Shown here: positions 53,901-63,432 of the stretch, piece by piece
How positions within the stretch are numbered: position 1 is the first letter of the stretch
Layout: every line of letters starts with the position of its first letter
Assembly (NCBI RefSeq): GCF_958295425.1
Contig: NC_081144.1
Location: 27,033,827 to 27,097,826 of the forward strand
Length of the DNA stretch: 64,000 nt
Source: Solea solea
Lineage: Eukaryota > Chordata > Actinopteri > Pleuronectiformes > Soleidae
Reading direction: 5' to 3'
Notes under the pieces: generated by a model
The model's input: the letters and a program-made list of their open reading frames with translations, nothing else
Told to the model about the DNA's origin: nothing
Database searches by the model: none
Translations under genes and position numbers: made by a program

Positions 53901-56394
53901 TGTGTTGCCCTTGCTTTTGGGCTTCCTCCTGCCTCTTTCTGTGAGATTGGCAGCTCTGGCACTTAGCTTCCCACTTTTCTTCCTCCTGTCTCCTCCTCCT
54001 TCAGTCAGACTGACAGTAATTATATCAGAGTCGGGCCAAGTTTATCCTGACGACTAGCTAGAGGGAGAAGAAGGAGGGAAACAAGAGGGAGGCTGATGTA
54101 TAAGAAGATCCAAAAGTGGTAATATATGGATGTAAGGAAGGTGAAGGCAGAGGAGGGGAGAGAGGAAGTGGTTTATGAGGGAAGGGAAGCATCCCTGATT
54201 CCTGACAGCTCTTTCTTCTTTTTTTATTCCCACCATCTTTGTCATTCCTCCATCATGGTTGTGTGAACTCATCTCATCTGCAGCCAGGGGTTTCCCCTCC
54301 AGCCTCTGCTGCTGTGCAGCATGTCTCATGCTCTCATGTGCAACTCTAAAATAAGAACAGTTTTATTTCAGATGTTGCCTCTAAGGTCACAAATGAAACG
54401 CTGGACTCTTCATACACAGTTCATTAGACGCATTAACATTTGAAGTTTATGAGACGAGCACCTTCAAACCACCTCAGACGAACTCTTTTATTTTTAAACT
54501 GCATATCTTTTTTAAGATGTTCACTTATATTCTTTCTTTCACTAATATTTCTAATTGACTTTATTTGTCTCCTTTTAAAATCAGTTTGTTCTGTTTGAAT
54601 GTCCTGTTTTTTAAAATGTACTCCTGAGAGGAGAAGAGGGAGGGAGGGAGGACACAAAGATGAAAGAAAAAAATAAATATTTATGATGCAGGATTTCAAT
54701 AATTATGAATAACCTAGTAATGTTCCAGAAATGCTGCATGTCTGTGGATCTTCTCTATCACAGGTGTTTTTGTCTGTAGTATCATTAGACTTTGATAATG
54801 AAGGACGTGACAAGCGTCGCTTTACAGAAGCCGCCATCGTATGGCACGATGTTTCTACTGAAGCCTGAACTGTATGTGTCTTCTGTGTTGAAGCAGAACA
54901 AAGAATGACTAAATAACTAAATGAGTCAAATCTTTTACCAGTCAAAAGAAGGTTTGGTACAGACAGTGATCGTTTCATTGGTGAAAATGTTTGGCAATCA
55001 CTCGCTTTCACCGACAGAAACAGGACAGTCAGGAAATAAAAATAAAGTTGATGATGAAATCCACTGACACTTTTGTCAACAAATACAAACTGGACAAAAA
55101 TGTTAGGGTCGGATGAACTGGAATGAGATCTGAAGTCAACTCTTTGTAAGGTTTGGAGTTGTTTGATCAACACTGAGGAGGACAAAAGGCAGAAATGATG
55201 GCGTTAGGAAGAAACACAAGATTTGTTCCAATCTCACGTACTGAAATCTATTTTATCACTCAGCTGTTCTGTCACTACATTTTAAATGTTCATTTAAATA
55301 AAAATGCCAATGATCACACTGAAGACGATAAGTCCAAGTGTAATGTCTGACTGTGTTCAACCTGAAACAACAAAAAGAAAAATTGTACAAATAGAAATGT
55401 TTCATATTAAAACAATTCTGTGTGAATTCAAACCTTAGAGAATCAAAACATAGAGAATAGATCGGATGATAGAGAAGCATTTAGATAATACAAACAAATA
55501 TGATTATATTTAGTTGACTTAAACTAGACTAAAATATGACAAAGACTTAGTATTATAGTCATAAGAGTAGTGTTGTAATGTACCAAAGTACAAATCCTTC
55601 CTATCTGTATTTAGAGTAAGTACAAAATTCACGTATCTGTACTTTGTTATTTATATATATATTTATTACAACTTGTACTTTTACTCCACTACATTTGTTA
55701 CTTGTTACCACTAAAGATGCACCAAAAATTAGGCGACTGGAACATATTGGCGCTCTTAAGAGTCTGTCGACATGTTTTACTAAGATCTGCTGGTTCAGGC
55801 TAGCATTCTTCTTAGGGCAGCCCAATGGGGACTTGTAACTGGAGTTGCCAGTTTGAGTCCCCACCAGGTCAAGGGCAGGGTCACCCCTGAGCAAGGTACC
55901 CAAACCGCATTGTGCATTGTTAATTGGACACTCTAACCCTAACCCTAAACCAAATTGATCCCAGGCCTCATGGTTCAGGAAGATCATCCAGCATCTAAAT
56001 CTCCTGCTGTGGAGACCACTCGACAAGGAGAAGCAAAAAAACCTCACTAATTGTGAACGTTGAATCTTGAAGCTAATTTTGTTTCTATGATACTGAGTTG
56101 TACAGTGTGTTTGCAAACGCCTTAAACAAAGACAACAGAAGTGTTCATCATCCTCTGCTCTTCTCTTTGTATTCTCTTCCCTCCTTCCTCCTCCTCTCTC
56201 TCGTCTCAGCGGCGTCCAGCTTCAGCTTTTGCCGCGCCTCGCTGGAGCACACGTTGTCGGCAGAGGAGTTAAACTACCAGCTGCCGCACCGCGCCGGAGG
56301 CAGCAACCTGACCTGGCACGATGGCCGTGGCCAACAGACAGCACACACACGCACCGTCAAACTGCTGCAGCAGCCCGGTACAGAGGGCATCCAG
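32006..56394 (+). CDS. samd10: SAMD10, sterile alpha motif domain-containing 10 (first two coding exons, gene continues off right edge)
   Basis: SAMD10 is a small vertebrate protein with a C-terminal SAM interaction domain; its cellular role is poorly known. Coding exons here are 32006-32018 and 56210-56394. Exon 1 ends in phase 1 and exon 2 begins with the two bases that complete the codon, giving [20 protein letters not shown], then [20 protein letters not shown] and [12 protein letters not shown]. The FSFCR..LEHT.SAE, LTWHD and KLLQQPGTE blocks match human SAMD10 closely. The SAM domain (WSQQDVCKWL type) is encoded by later exons outside the window. The gene is divergent from prpf6, as in human. 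Intron 1 is 24.2 kb and repeat-laden. Confidence 0.88.
32019..33100 (+). other. samd10: samd10 intron 1, first kilobase
   Basis: Contains (CA)n at 32024-32052, a repeat-like segment at 32200-32330 (GGAGGGTTGCTGATTCAAGT, CCTGAGCAAGGCACC), four GCATTA units at about 32821-32840 and the 19-bp repeat at 32891. No coding exon seen. Confidence 0.55.
32891..32966. repeat. 19-bp tandem repeat, 4 perfect copies
   Basis: Unit GTGCTAGTACCTGGTACCT, repeated at 32891, 32910, 32929 and 32948 with no mismatch. Each unit holds the palindrome GGTACC. Confidence 0.97.
33100..35555 (+). other. samd10: samd10 intron 1 sequence
   Basis: Two fragments near 33120 and 33490 (GGGGCCCCC, AGCTTGAGCCGGCACTGA) look like the two ends of one old dispersed repeat. 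(CA)n at 34773-34806. No exon recognised. Confidence 0.45.
35560..36545 (-). repeat. Dispersed repeat with CGTCCACACGGA termini, apparently split by another insertion
   Basis: CCGTCCACACGGAACATGTA at 35586 and CGTCCACACGGAGACGG at 35629 head a family also seen at 39.9 and 50.2 kb. The shared tail (CATGTGGTAGAATTATGC; AGTCGCTAAAT) is split here: it stops near 36000 and resumes near 36468. The interposed 36010-36430 segment (ACTGGACCCAGACGCAGGAC ... TCTTTATTAACAAACAC) is therefore probably a separate later element. Confidence 0.5.
36546..37450 (+). other. samd10: samd10 intron 1 sequence with (CA)n
   Basis: A 43-bp (CA)n lies at 37111-37153. No exon recognised. Confidence 0.5.
37459..38006. 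mobile_element. Non-autonomous hAT element with 8-bp target duplication
   Basis: Left end TAGGGATGGGAATCG and right end CATTTCCCACCCCTA are imperfect inverted repeats. They are flanked by ATTTCACG (37451-37458) and ATTTCATG (38007-38014), an 8-bp duplication with one mismatch, as expected for hAT elements. 548 bp, no transposase; internal GATTGATAAG-rich subterminal repeats near the right end. Confidence 0.85.
38015..38480 (+). other. samd10: samd10 intron 1 sequence
   Basis: No recognised repeat apart from possible untranslated parts of the Tc1-like remnant that follows. Confidence 0.45.
38482..38765 (-). pseudogene. Tc1/mariner-like transposase fragment
   Basis: The minus strand reads [46 protein letters not shown] and [18 protein letters not shown]. 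This spans the second catalytic Asp (QADK) to the catalytic Glu (NPTE) of a DDE transposase. Only 26 residues separate them instead of about 34, consistent with a 24-bp in-frame deletion between WFREHE and SPDLNP. The rest of the gene is absent. It belongs to a different Tc1 lineage from the element at 1-1583. Confidence 0.88.
38766..39885 (+). other. samd10: samd10 intron 1 sequence
   Basis: No gene or firmly recognised repeat. Confidence 0.5.
39890..40130. repeat. Dispersed repeat (CGTCCACAC family)
   Basis: GTCCGTCCACACAGAAACGG and CCGTCCACACGGAGAAAATC, then GACGTCATATTGCTAATC and TGTGTTTGGTGATTGTTTGG, shared in order with the 35.6 and 50.2 kb copies. Confidence 0.6.
40131..42315 (+). other. 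samd10: samd10 intron 1 sequence
   Basis: Includes (GAT)n at 40440-40467. An open plus-strand frame at 40892-41536 (214 codons) has no recognised similarity and no convincing splice context, so it is not called a gene. Much of 40.5-41.6 kb looks unique and could hold conserved non-coding sequence. Confidence 0.45.
42320..42565 (-). repeat. Dispersed fish repeat, reversed relative to the 18.27 kb copy
   Basis: AGCACTTTTCTAGTCTTGAT and GACCAC at 42331, CCTGCCCAAGGACACATTGG, and a head complementing the tRNA-like motif near 42550. Same family as 18270-18470. Confidence 0.65.
42778..42807. repeat. (TTG)n microsatellite
   Basis: About ten TTG units. Confidence 0.95.
42808..44890 (+). other. samd10: samd10 intron 1 sequence
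   Basis: (CA)n at 43228-43259 and (GT)n at 44773-44800. The open frame at 44423-44851 has no recognised similarity. No exon called. Confidence 0.45.
44891..45810. repeat. 10-bp satellite, 92 units with no indel
   Basis: Unit CTGTATCAGC with third-base variants CTTTATCAGC and CTATATCAGC. All 92 units keep a perfect 10-bp register. The T form occurs only from 44911 to 45510 and the A form only from 45171 to the end. CTTTAGCAGC occurs three times, all before 45060. The unit gives an Ile-Ser-Leu-Tyr-Gln-Pro type open frame, which is an artefact. The T form holds TGATAA on the minus strand, a consensus GATA-factor core, about 16 times. Confidence 0.98.
45811..47365 (+). other. samd10: samd10 intron 1 sequence
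   Basis: 46350-46440 (TACTGTATTAATCCCTGCGG) resembles the 3' end of a LINE/SINE in reverse. The rest is unassigned. Confidence 0.4.
47370..47600 (+). repeat. tRNA-headed dispersed repeat
   Basis: GTGGTTCAGTGGTAGAGCGA looks like a tRNA-type A box, and GGTTTGATTCC a B box. The tail continues CAAGACACTGAACCCCATAT and ends TAGAACAGTGCCACATAAAT. Likely a SINE or tRNA-headed element. An (AAT)n follows at 47619-47641. Confidence 0.6.
47700..48100. repeat. hAT-like repeat split by a CAT/CAG triplet array
   Basis: TCAGGGCTGCAACAATTATG and TTAATAATCGATTG are the start of a very common fish repeat, and GGACCAAAGAAATACTCAAT at 48052 belongs to its other part. Between them, 47902-48032 is a compound (CAT)n(CAG)n array alternating blocks of 2-9 CAT with blocks of 3-7 CAG. 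Confidence 0.7.
48101..50210 (+). other. samd10: samd10 intron 1 sequence, mostly unique
   Basis: No recognised repeat between about 48.1 and 50.1 kb apart from a short CA run at 49384-49400. One of the least repetitive parts of the intron, so it would be the first place to look for conserved regulatory sequence. Confidence 0.4.
50215..50690. repeat. Dispersed repeat (CGTCCACAC family, internal and tail parts)
   Basis: GTTGTGTTTGGAGATTGTTT, AACCTGAGAAGACACGTCCT and CACACATGTGGTAGAACTGG recur in the copies at 35.7-36.0 and 39.9-40.1 kb, in the same order. Confidence 0.6.
50885..50983. repeat. CT-rich microsatellite
   Basis: TCTCTCTCTCTGTCTC repeats of about 100 bp. Confidence 0.92.
51421..51498. 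repeat. 10-bp tandem repeat, 7 perfect copies
   Basis: CTTTGTGTAA repeated seven times in exact register, then one diverged copy (CTTTGTACAA). Confidence 0.97.
51590..51990 (+). repeat. 12-bp minisatellite inside a dispersed fish repeat
   Basis: About 26 copies of GGTTCTCTCCTG (variants GGTTCTCCCCTG and GGTTCTCGCCTG) at 51594-51909, all in register. It is followed by CTGTCCAGGGTGAACTCC and GGAGAATAAAGTGATAGATG, which match the downstream part of the repeat at 22.7 and 23.1 kb. In those copies the equivalent upstream position reads GGGTTCTCTCCGGGTTCTCC, the likely seed. Open frames over the array are artefacts. Confidence 0.88.
52072..52898 (-). mobile_element. hAT element, internally deleted, with perfect 8-bp target duplication
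   Basis: Terminal inverted repeats TAGGGGTGTGCGAT and ATCACACACCCCTA, differing at one base, are flanked by identical TAAGAGCC at 52064-52071 and 52899-52906. Length 827 bp, against several kilobases for an autonomous hAT. It keeps a BED zinc-finger remnant of the transposase on the minus strand. Confidence 0.93.
52440..52712 (-). pseudogene. hAT transposase N-terminus with BED zinc finger
   Basis: The minus-strand frame reads [16 protein letters not shown], then [18 protein letters not shown] and STTSLFHHL before a stop. CKLCGKAV followed by LFHHL is the Cx2C...H pattern of BED fingers (ZBED type) that bind element ends in hAT transposases. Downstream, in another frame, [13 protein letters not shown] can be read, implying a frame change. 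The RNase-H-like catalytic domain is absent. Confidence 0.75.
52907..55795 (+). other. samd10: samd10 intron 1 sequence, mostly unique
   Basis: No recognised gene or transposon. The minus-strand frame at 54703-55185 (160 codons) has no recognised similarity. Largely non-repetitive. Confidence 0.4.
55800..55965 (+). repeat. Short repeat-like segment with (CCCTAA)-like triplet
   Basis: CCAGTTTGAGTCCCCACCAG and CCCCTGAGCAAGGTACCCAA match the tRNA-like segment at 32.2 kb. CTAACCCTAACCCTAAACC at 55933-55951 is telomere-like but only about three units. Confidence 0.5.
56210..56394 (+). CDS. samd10: samd10 coding exon 2
   Basis: 185 bp. The acceptor is a long pyrimidine tract ending TCTCGTCTCAG at 56209 and the donor GTACGA at 56395. 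After two bases that finish the exon 1 codon there are 61 codons, ending ...QQPGTEGIQ on a codon boundary. Conserved blocks are [30 protein letters not shown] and [12 protein letters not shown]. CpG-rich and clearly more GC-rich than its flanks. Confidence 0.92.
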
Positions 56395-56576
56395 GTACGA
56401 ACACCTGCACACACAACTCTTCTCACTTTTTACTGTAGATCACACCGCTTTATCCTCACACGAGCCATGGAAGTGGGAGTAGATGGAAGAACAGCTGAGC
56501 ACCCACTGAAAAACGAGAAACAGACATCATTCATACAAATGCTTGAGTAAATGCCTTCACAACAACAAAAAAGAGG
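56395..56576 (+). other. samd10: Start of samd10 intron 2
   Basis: A short stretch between the exon 2 donor and the LINE. No exon or recognised repeat. Confidence 0.6.
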
Positions 56577-56626
56577 TCTCTCGGTTGAACTTTAAATAGA
56601 TACCTGTAAACGCCACACCCGAATTT

Positions 56627-57630
56627 GTGCTGGACGAAGATATAGCAGTTCTAGCTTCACCAGGCTGTGAAATGAGTGGTTCTAAATCTAAAACGAGCAG
56701 CACACCGAGTTGCCCAGTTACACAGGGTGGTGCGGCTACTGTGGCTAGCAAACTTGCTAAGATGGCGAGTGCTAGCTCTGAGGCTCACAACTCACCTGGA
56801 CTTGTTGAAGAACTCCCGGACACTTTGTCAATGAGCCAGCTGGTTTCTGAGCTGGAGAAGCAACGAGCCTCGTTCCGGAGCGACTAGTCTGCATTAATCC
56901 AGGAGTCGGGTAAACCGCTACAGACCTCGGTGGACGCACTTCACGAGACTGACTCACTTCAACAGCCGCCTCGCTGCTGCAGAATCCCTGGCGGCTGATA
57001 ACTTTGAGCGCATAACAAGCACCGAAAAAACGGTGAAGTTTCTGCAGGCCCAAAATAAGTCTCTCCAGGACCGCCTCGACGATCTTGAAAACAGATCCCG
57101 TAGAGTCAACCTCCATATAATAAACATTCCTGAGGGCAGTGAAAAGGGTTGGGACCCGATCGAGTTCATATCTGCCCTGCTGATGGAAAACCTTGGTCCC
57201 GGTGTTTTCTTTAACCCCCCGAATCTGGAGATCGCACATCGCTCCCTAGCCCAGAAACCTGGACCGGGAGGTAAACCCAGAGCTTTTGTGATTTGCTTTC
57301 ATCGTTTTCAAGAGAGGGAGAAGGTGCTTCGTTGGGCCAGACAACACGAGCTTAAGTGCGGCGGAGCAACGCTGCGAGTGTACCCCGATGTCAGCGCTGT
57401 CACTGCAAAGAAACGTGCCGTGTTCAACAAAATCAAGCAAGCAGGGAGTGAAGTTTAGGCTTCTCTTTCCTGCTCGCCTGCAAGTTTCAAATGAAGATAA
57501 TACGTTCACTTTTGAGACTCCCGAGGACGCACACGCATTCTACAGCGAGCGAATAATGGACAAATTATACAGCGCATATTGGCGTTTTCAGCTGCCTTCA
57601 TGCTGGGATTTTTCTTTCCTTTTTGAATGA
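56627..57630 (+). pseudogene. L1-type ORF1 (RNA-binding protein), broken
   Basis: The frame of 56627 codes MLDEDIAVLASPGCEMSGSK and reaches a TAG at 56885. A coiled-coil-like part (TSTEKTVKFLQAQNKSLQDR, LDDLENRSRRVNLHIINIPE) follows in another frame to a TAG at 57456-57458. The remaining C-terminus (VKFRLLFPARLQVSNEDN, TFETPEDAHAFYSE) is in a third frame. The LENRSRR.NL.I..IPE and HRF..REKVLR blocks identify L1 ORF1p, a trimeric nucleic-acid chaperone. Confidence 0.88.
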
Positions 57631-58497
57631 GGCAGTTTGCCCCTTCTACTGTACGATACACTGTGGACTTGTGATTGCGATTACCTTCATGGGCGTCATG
57701 GTATCTATGGAAACGGGTAAGCGCATGTTCTGTGTTTACTCTAGTCAAGCTTTAGTGGTGATGTGCATATACTTCTTGTATTATGCCCTGTTGTGTTGGG
57801 CAGCGTCTTCTTTTACCCCTAATTTTACATTGGTGATGCCTGATGTTATGTTAACACTGTCCTTCTAGTGTCGTTGAACGTGTTACTTTGGCTTCAAAGA
57901 GACCCTGATTTGGCTACTGTGCCTCTGGTGCGCTTGTATCCATTTTATTTTAGGAATTGCTTTGTTAGACTTTGTGTTTTTCCTTGAACCTTATTGACTT
58001 TTGATTCTTAATTATTTTGGCTTTTTTTGAGCCAGATGTCCCACTGCATAAAGTATTATAGGGTGTGCTGTTCCTTCATTTGTGCTAAATACTTATGAAT
58101 ACTTGCTTACTTTGGCTAGCTTTGAAAGTTGTAATTGCTTTTCTATTTATTTGTTTATTTATGTTCACTTTTTCATAGTCAGATGTTGTTAGGAGTGGTG
58201 TATGTTGTTGCATTGTTAAACCAATTGACCTCTTGAGCGAGAAGCGATTGAGGAAGTAGAAAGTTTTATCCTGTTGGGATTGATGTGGATATGTTCGGTT
58301 TGTATATGGGGAGAGGGGGTGTGAGCATTGTGGAGGGATGCTTTGATAATTTGTTTTGTTTGTTTCTTTTTTCTTTGTTGTTTTGTTTTGTGTGTTGTTT
58401 TTCTCATTTTTTACATTTGATTTTTTTTCCTTCCCCTTTGGCTCAAGAATTTCGTCAGGTGAGGGAGAGGTATTACTCCTCGTGACTCTTTTTTGAT

Positions 58498-61400
58498 ATG
58501 ATGACTCAGGGTAAGAGTCTTCGCTTAATTTCTTGGAATCTGAAAGGTACCAACCAACCTATTAAGCGTAATAAAGTAATGGCTCATTTAAAGCAACTTA
58601 GGGGTGATATTTAAGAAACTCACCTCTGCTCTTCGGAGGTTAACTGTATCAAACGGCCTTGGATAGGGGAGATGTTTCACTCTAAATTTCCAGTGAGGGC
58701 AAGAGGTGCGGCTATCCTAATACACAAGAGTGTTCCATTCGAATTATCAAACTATATTGAGGACCCTAATGGTCGATTTGTAATTATTTCTGGTAAATTA
58801 TGTGGCATGCCTGTGTTTATGCACCTACGTGGGATGACAATAATTTCATTACAAGCTTTTTTTCCTTTCTTCTTAAAGTTGATGACCACTATTTGATTAT
58901 TGGCGGCAATTTTAATTTGGTTCAAGACCCCTCCCTGGACAGGTCTTCTTCTAATACTCAGGTGCTGTCCAAGTCAGCCAAGGTACTTGATGCATACAAA
59001 ATCAGTTTAGGTTTAATTGACCCATGGAAGTTTTTTCCTTTTTTTCGCATGTCCACCATTCATATTCTCGGATAGATTTTTTCCTATTGGATAATTACTT
59101 TTTACCGGAGGTTCTTTCATGCGAATACCATAGTATTGTTATTTCGGATCATGCCCCTGTATCTGTTGATATTGGCTTTCCAGGTCGTGTCCCTCCCTCC
59201 AGACAATGGAGACTTAATTCCTCTTTGTTAGCCCAGACTGCTTTTAGAGAATTTCTTCATGCACAGATCTCCTTGTTCTTTGATACCAATGATTCTGCGG
59301 AGATCCCACTCTCTCCCACCCAGACGCACTCTATGGGAAGCTTTTAAGGCATTTATGCGTGGGCAAATTATTTCGTATGTTTCGTCACTAAGGAAGACGG
59401 AAAAGTTAGAGTTGGATAAATTCCTCAATTGCTAATGAGGTTTCTAGAGTTGACAATTTTACGCTTCAGCCCCTACCCGAGCTCTTTATAAAGAACGACT
59501 TCAGCTTCAGTCCAAATTTGACTTATCATCTACGAGTAAAACCCAGAAGCAGTTATTCATGGCTAAACAACGCTTTTTTGAGACTGGGGATAAAGCGGGC
59601 AGGCTATTGGCACATCAGGCACGTGGAGCTTCTCTATCCAGATTGATCCCAAGGATCAAATCTGTGTCTGGTGAAGTCACCTCAGACCCCACAGAGATTA
59701 ATAAGACATTTTGTTCTTTTTACTCTGACCTCTATTCCTCCCAATGTCCCTCGGATGTTTGGGATGGAGATAACCCTTTGGATAGGATTGTTTTCCCTAA
59801 TATAGACAAGGATTTGTGTAAGGAGCTGGGCAGTCCAATCTCTATCAAGGAAGTGCAGGAGGCAATTGTGACGCTTCAGAACGTAAGACTCCAGGCCCTG
59901 ATGGGTTCACTGTTGAGTTTTTTTAAACTATTTTCTGCCACCCTTGAACCAGCCCTTCAGAAAATGTACAACGAGTCCTTCAGTGATAGTCGTCTGCCCT
60001 CCACCCCGTCTGAGGGCTCGATTTCTCTCCTGCTTAAGAGTGATAAAGACCCTCTTCTTTGCAGAAACTATAGGCCCATTTCCCTCTTGAATGTTGACCT
60101 TAAAATCCTGTCAAAAATCGTTGCCCAATGCCTACAACGGGTCTTATCAAGCATAATATTAATTGATCAAACAGGATTCATGCTTGGAAGGCACTCGTTT
60201 CATAATACGAGGAGGCTTTTAAATATCATTCGCTCCCCTGGTTCGGACACTCCTGAGGTCATAGTCTCACTAGATGCTGAGAAGGCCTTCGACAGGGTGG
60301 AGTGGACATTTCTTTTTTTTGTTTTGCAGAAATTTGGTTTTGATTCTGATATTATATCTTGGATTAAGTTGCTTTATGCCAACCCAGCTGCTTCAGTCCA
60401 CACAAATTTGGATCCTATTCAAGTTATAAACTTAATCTCCATAAGAGTGAACTTTTCCCCCTGAACCCTCTGGCTAAAAGTATACCCCAACCTTTTTTCC
60501 CCTTTAAGTATGCTATGGATGGATTTAAATATTTGGGGCTGTTTATTACTAATCCATCAATCAGCTTTTCTCAAAAACAATTCCTCCTCTTTTTGAGAGG
60601 TGTAAACTGGACTTTGACAGATGGTCTAGTCTCCCATTATCCCTAGTAGGTTGAGTTAATTTGGTTAAAATGGTTATTTTGCCCAAGTTTCTATACCTCA
60701 TATCCCCAGTTCCTTCATTTGGGGCAAAAAACATCCACGCATCAGAAGATCAGTGCTACAGCTCCCCAAGGCTCTTGGTGGCTTGGCGCTGCCCAATTTC
60801 TCTCACTATTACTGGTCCTGTAATATTAATAAACTTTTATACTGGTTTAACAACTCAACAGATCATGTGATGCGCCCACTGTGGGTAGATATGGAACTTT
60901 CATCCTCTAAAATCTCTCTTCACTCCTTGTTGTGCTCTCAACTCCCTCTGACTGCCTCCAACTTTACCTCAAACCTGTTGGTAATGAACTCTGGTAGAAT
61001 TTGGATTCAAATTAGAAAAGGCCTGGGCCTTCATAGGGCCTCAGACCTCTCCCCCATTATAAACAATCACCTATTTTTGCCCTCATGTACAGATTTAACC
61101 TTTCGGACTTGGTTCAACAAAGGGTTAACTAAATTTAAGGACCTTTATGACCAAGACACTTTTATGTCCTTTTCTGAGCGCTCAAAGAAATTTGACTTAC
61201 CGAATTCCCACCTATTCCATTTCTTTCAAATAAGACATTTTATTCGGAACCAGAGCCCGGCATTTCCTAGTCGTCCCCCAGAAACGCTAGTGGACTAACC
61301 CTTATTATCTCTTCATCCTGAACGTAGGCGGTTAACTTCTAGTATTTACAGCCTTATCGGTTCTGTTATTGACAGTCCAGTGTCTGGTCCCAAGGCTTCC

Positions 61401-61960
61401 TGGGAACAAGAGCTTGGATTCACACTGCCTGATGATTATTGGCGATTTGTGCAAGACACGGCCTCCTACAGTGTAAAGTTGTGCACAAAGTTCACTGCAC
61501 TAATTTGAGGTTATCTCGGATTTACCCCAATGTGAGTGCCTCTAGTAATAGGTGCAAACAATCTCCAGCTGACCCTTCACATATGTTTTGGTTCTGTCCT
61601 AGGCTTTCCACATTCTGGTGTGAAATCTTCGGTATTCTTAGCACGGCATATGATACTATTATTACTCCTGAGCCTCTCCTGGCCTTGTTCGGTGCCCCTT
61701 CGCAGCCTATTTCCTCTAAAGTTATGCAGACTTTAGAGGGTACATTTATTACCCTGTTGGCCAGGCGGCTTATACTCCTCACCTGGAAACACCCTCATCC
61801 TCCATCTCACAGTAGATGGGTGAAAGAGCTGCTACTGTCCATTAGACTGGAAAGGCTTAGGTTTTCCCTGAATGGATCTCTAAGTTCATTTGAGAGGACC
61901 TGGAGACCTCTTTTAAAACATATTGAATGTTTGACATGTCTGCCTGATTGTGATGACTGA
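58498..61960 (+). pseudogene. L1-type ORF2 (endonuclease plus reverse transcriptase), broken, RT motif C deleted
   Basis: Starts ATG at 58498 with MMTQGKSLRLISWNLKGTNQ. The APE-type endonuclease is recognisable: ETHL after a stop at about 58612, VYAPTWDDNNF, IIGGNFN, SRIDFFLLDNYF and SDHAPV. The RT starts with NYRPISLLNVDLKILSKIV and QTGFMLGRHSFHNTRR and has motif A, VSLDAEKAFDRVEW, near 60260-60300. After LLYANPAASVHTNL the sequence jumps to FGSYSSYKLNLHKSELFPL, so the YADD motif C and motif B are missing. A C-terminal region with SHMFWFCP (zinc-knuckle-like, with one Cys lost) ends at TGA 61958-61960. Multiple frameshifts. Confidence 0.92.
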
Positions 61961-62241
61961 GCCCCCCCCCCTTTTTAAATGTATTTTATTATTTATTTTT
62001 ATTTATTTATTTATTTTATTTTGTTCCTTTTCCTCTTCTTTCCGTGTGTATTTGTTGTATGTTGTATTGATATGATACTATTGGATGTTCAATATTGGAC
62101 AGAGTTTTGCTCTCCTTGAATGGGGTGGGAATGTGGGAGGGGTAAAAATGTGAGAAAATTTGAGGAATGGAAGTCTTTTGTTACATTGCTCTGCTCTGTT
62201 GTTCTGTAATTGCTTCCAATAAAAAAGGCTATAAAAAAAAA

Positions 62242-62420
62242 TACACATAAATGCACAGAGAACAGAGCGTTTATCCCAATGATACTTAAAAGTGCAACAG
62301 CAAGAACACAAGGTCAGCATGTGGTTTGTATGCTTCCAACGATGGTCTGCTCTTTTTCACCTGCTCTGCCGTGATCAACGTAACACTATTACTGCCTTGA
62401 TCTTAAAGCCCATACCTGGC

Positions 62421-62456
<36 letters not shown>

Positions 62457-63396
62457 TCCAATAAAGCAAGTTGTGTTTCTTGCAAGATCCAAGACTTCAT
62501 GAGACCTGCTGATTCTGAGCAATACAGGTCAGCAGACATGCTCTTGCAAGGCTGATGGAATGGAGACAGCAACATTTAACCCTCCCAGTGACTCTGTAGC
62601 TGTTAGATTAGGGTACAACGTCTGCTTTATTTCTTTAATACTGTGTAAACACTACATATGAAGTCATTTCAGCTGTGACTGCTCGTGGCACTTTTACAGC
62701 ATCATTTACTTCCACACGTGCAAAATATAATCCCATCTGTGAAACACCAAAGAGAGGCAAAACAAAGAGAGAGGGGCAAAAACAGGCTATTTTAAGGCCT
62801 TCTGCCTGTGTCTGACCTACAATACAACAGCACATGACACAACAGACTTTTTTGGCTCCTCCTCCTCTCTCGTATTAGAGCAGCGAGCCCAGCAGAGGTC
62901 AGTTGTTCAGAGTTGGCTGCCATGGGCATGCAAGATGTATATACTGTACATATATGCAGCGCTAGATGATTTCAATAATTCATAAAAGAGTGCCCCCTCA
63001 GCTACAACAGCTATAAAAGGCTTAATGAAAGACGAGTGGGAAGCTGTTTCCATGTGATATCAGAGAGACTGGATAATTAAACCTCCTCCATACCATAACA
63101 ACGAAGGCTTATCATTTCCTTGTGGCAACAAGCCTCTTTATGTATTATTCAACAAATGGGAACGCAGTCCAGCTCCCTCTGCTGTGAGTGTGTGTGTGTG
63201 TGTGTGCACGTGTGTACTTGTATTTGTTACCCTTACAACTCTTATGTTCTGGCATAAGCACTGACTTTGCACTGACTAAAACCAGGTCCTAGCGTGGCAG
63301 AACCTTGAGGAACTGGTTAAGTTTAGGACTAAGATTTGATTTGTGGTTCTGGTTCAGGCCGGAATGCAGGTCAATGCAGTGTCCTAACAAGAATAG

Positions 63397-63432
<36 letters not shown>

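Larger units (their letters stand above)
56577..62241 (+). mobile_element. L1/Tx1-like LINE, near full length but dead
   Basis: A two-ORF non-LTR retrotransposon in samd10 intron 2, in the same sense as samd10. ORF1 remains at about 56627-57630, ORF2 at 58498-61960, then a T-rich 3' UTR, AATAAAAAAGGCTATAAAAA and an A-tail at about 62219-62241. The 5' limit is approximate because no target-site duplication was found. Both ORFs carry stops and frameshifts, and ORF2 has lost the reverse-transcriptase active-site region. Confidence 0.9.

Noticed and set aside
54703..55185. 160-codon minus-strand open frame
   Set aside because: No recognised homology; AT-rich intron DNA without promoter or exon features.
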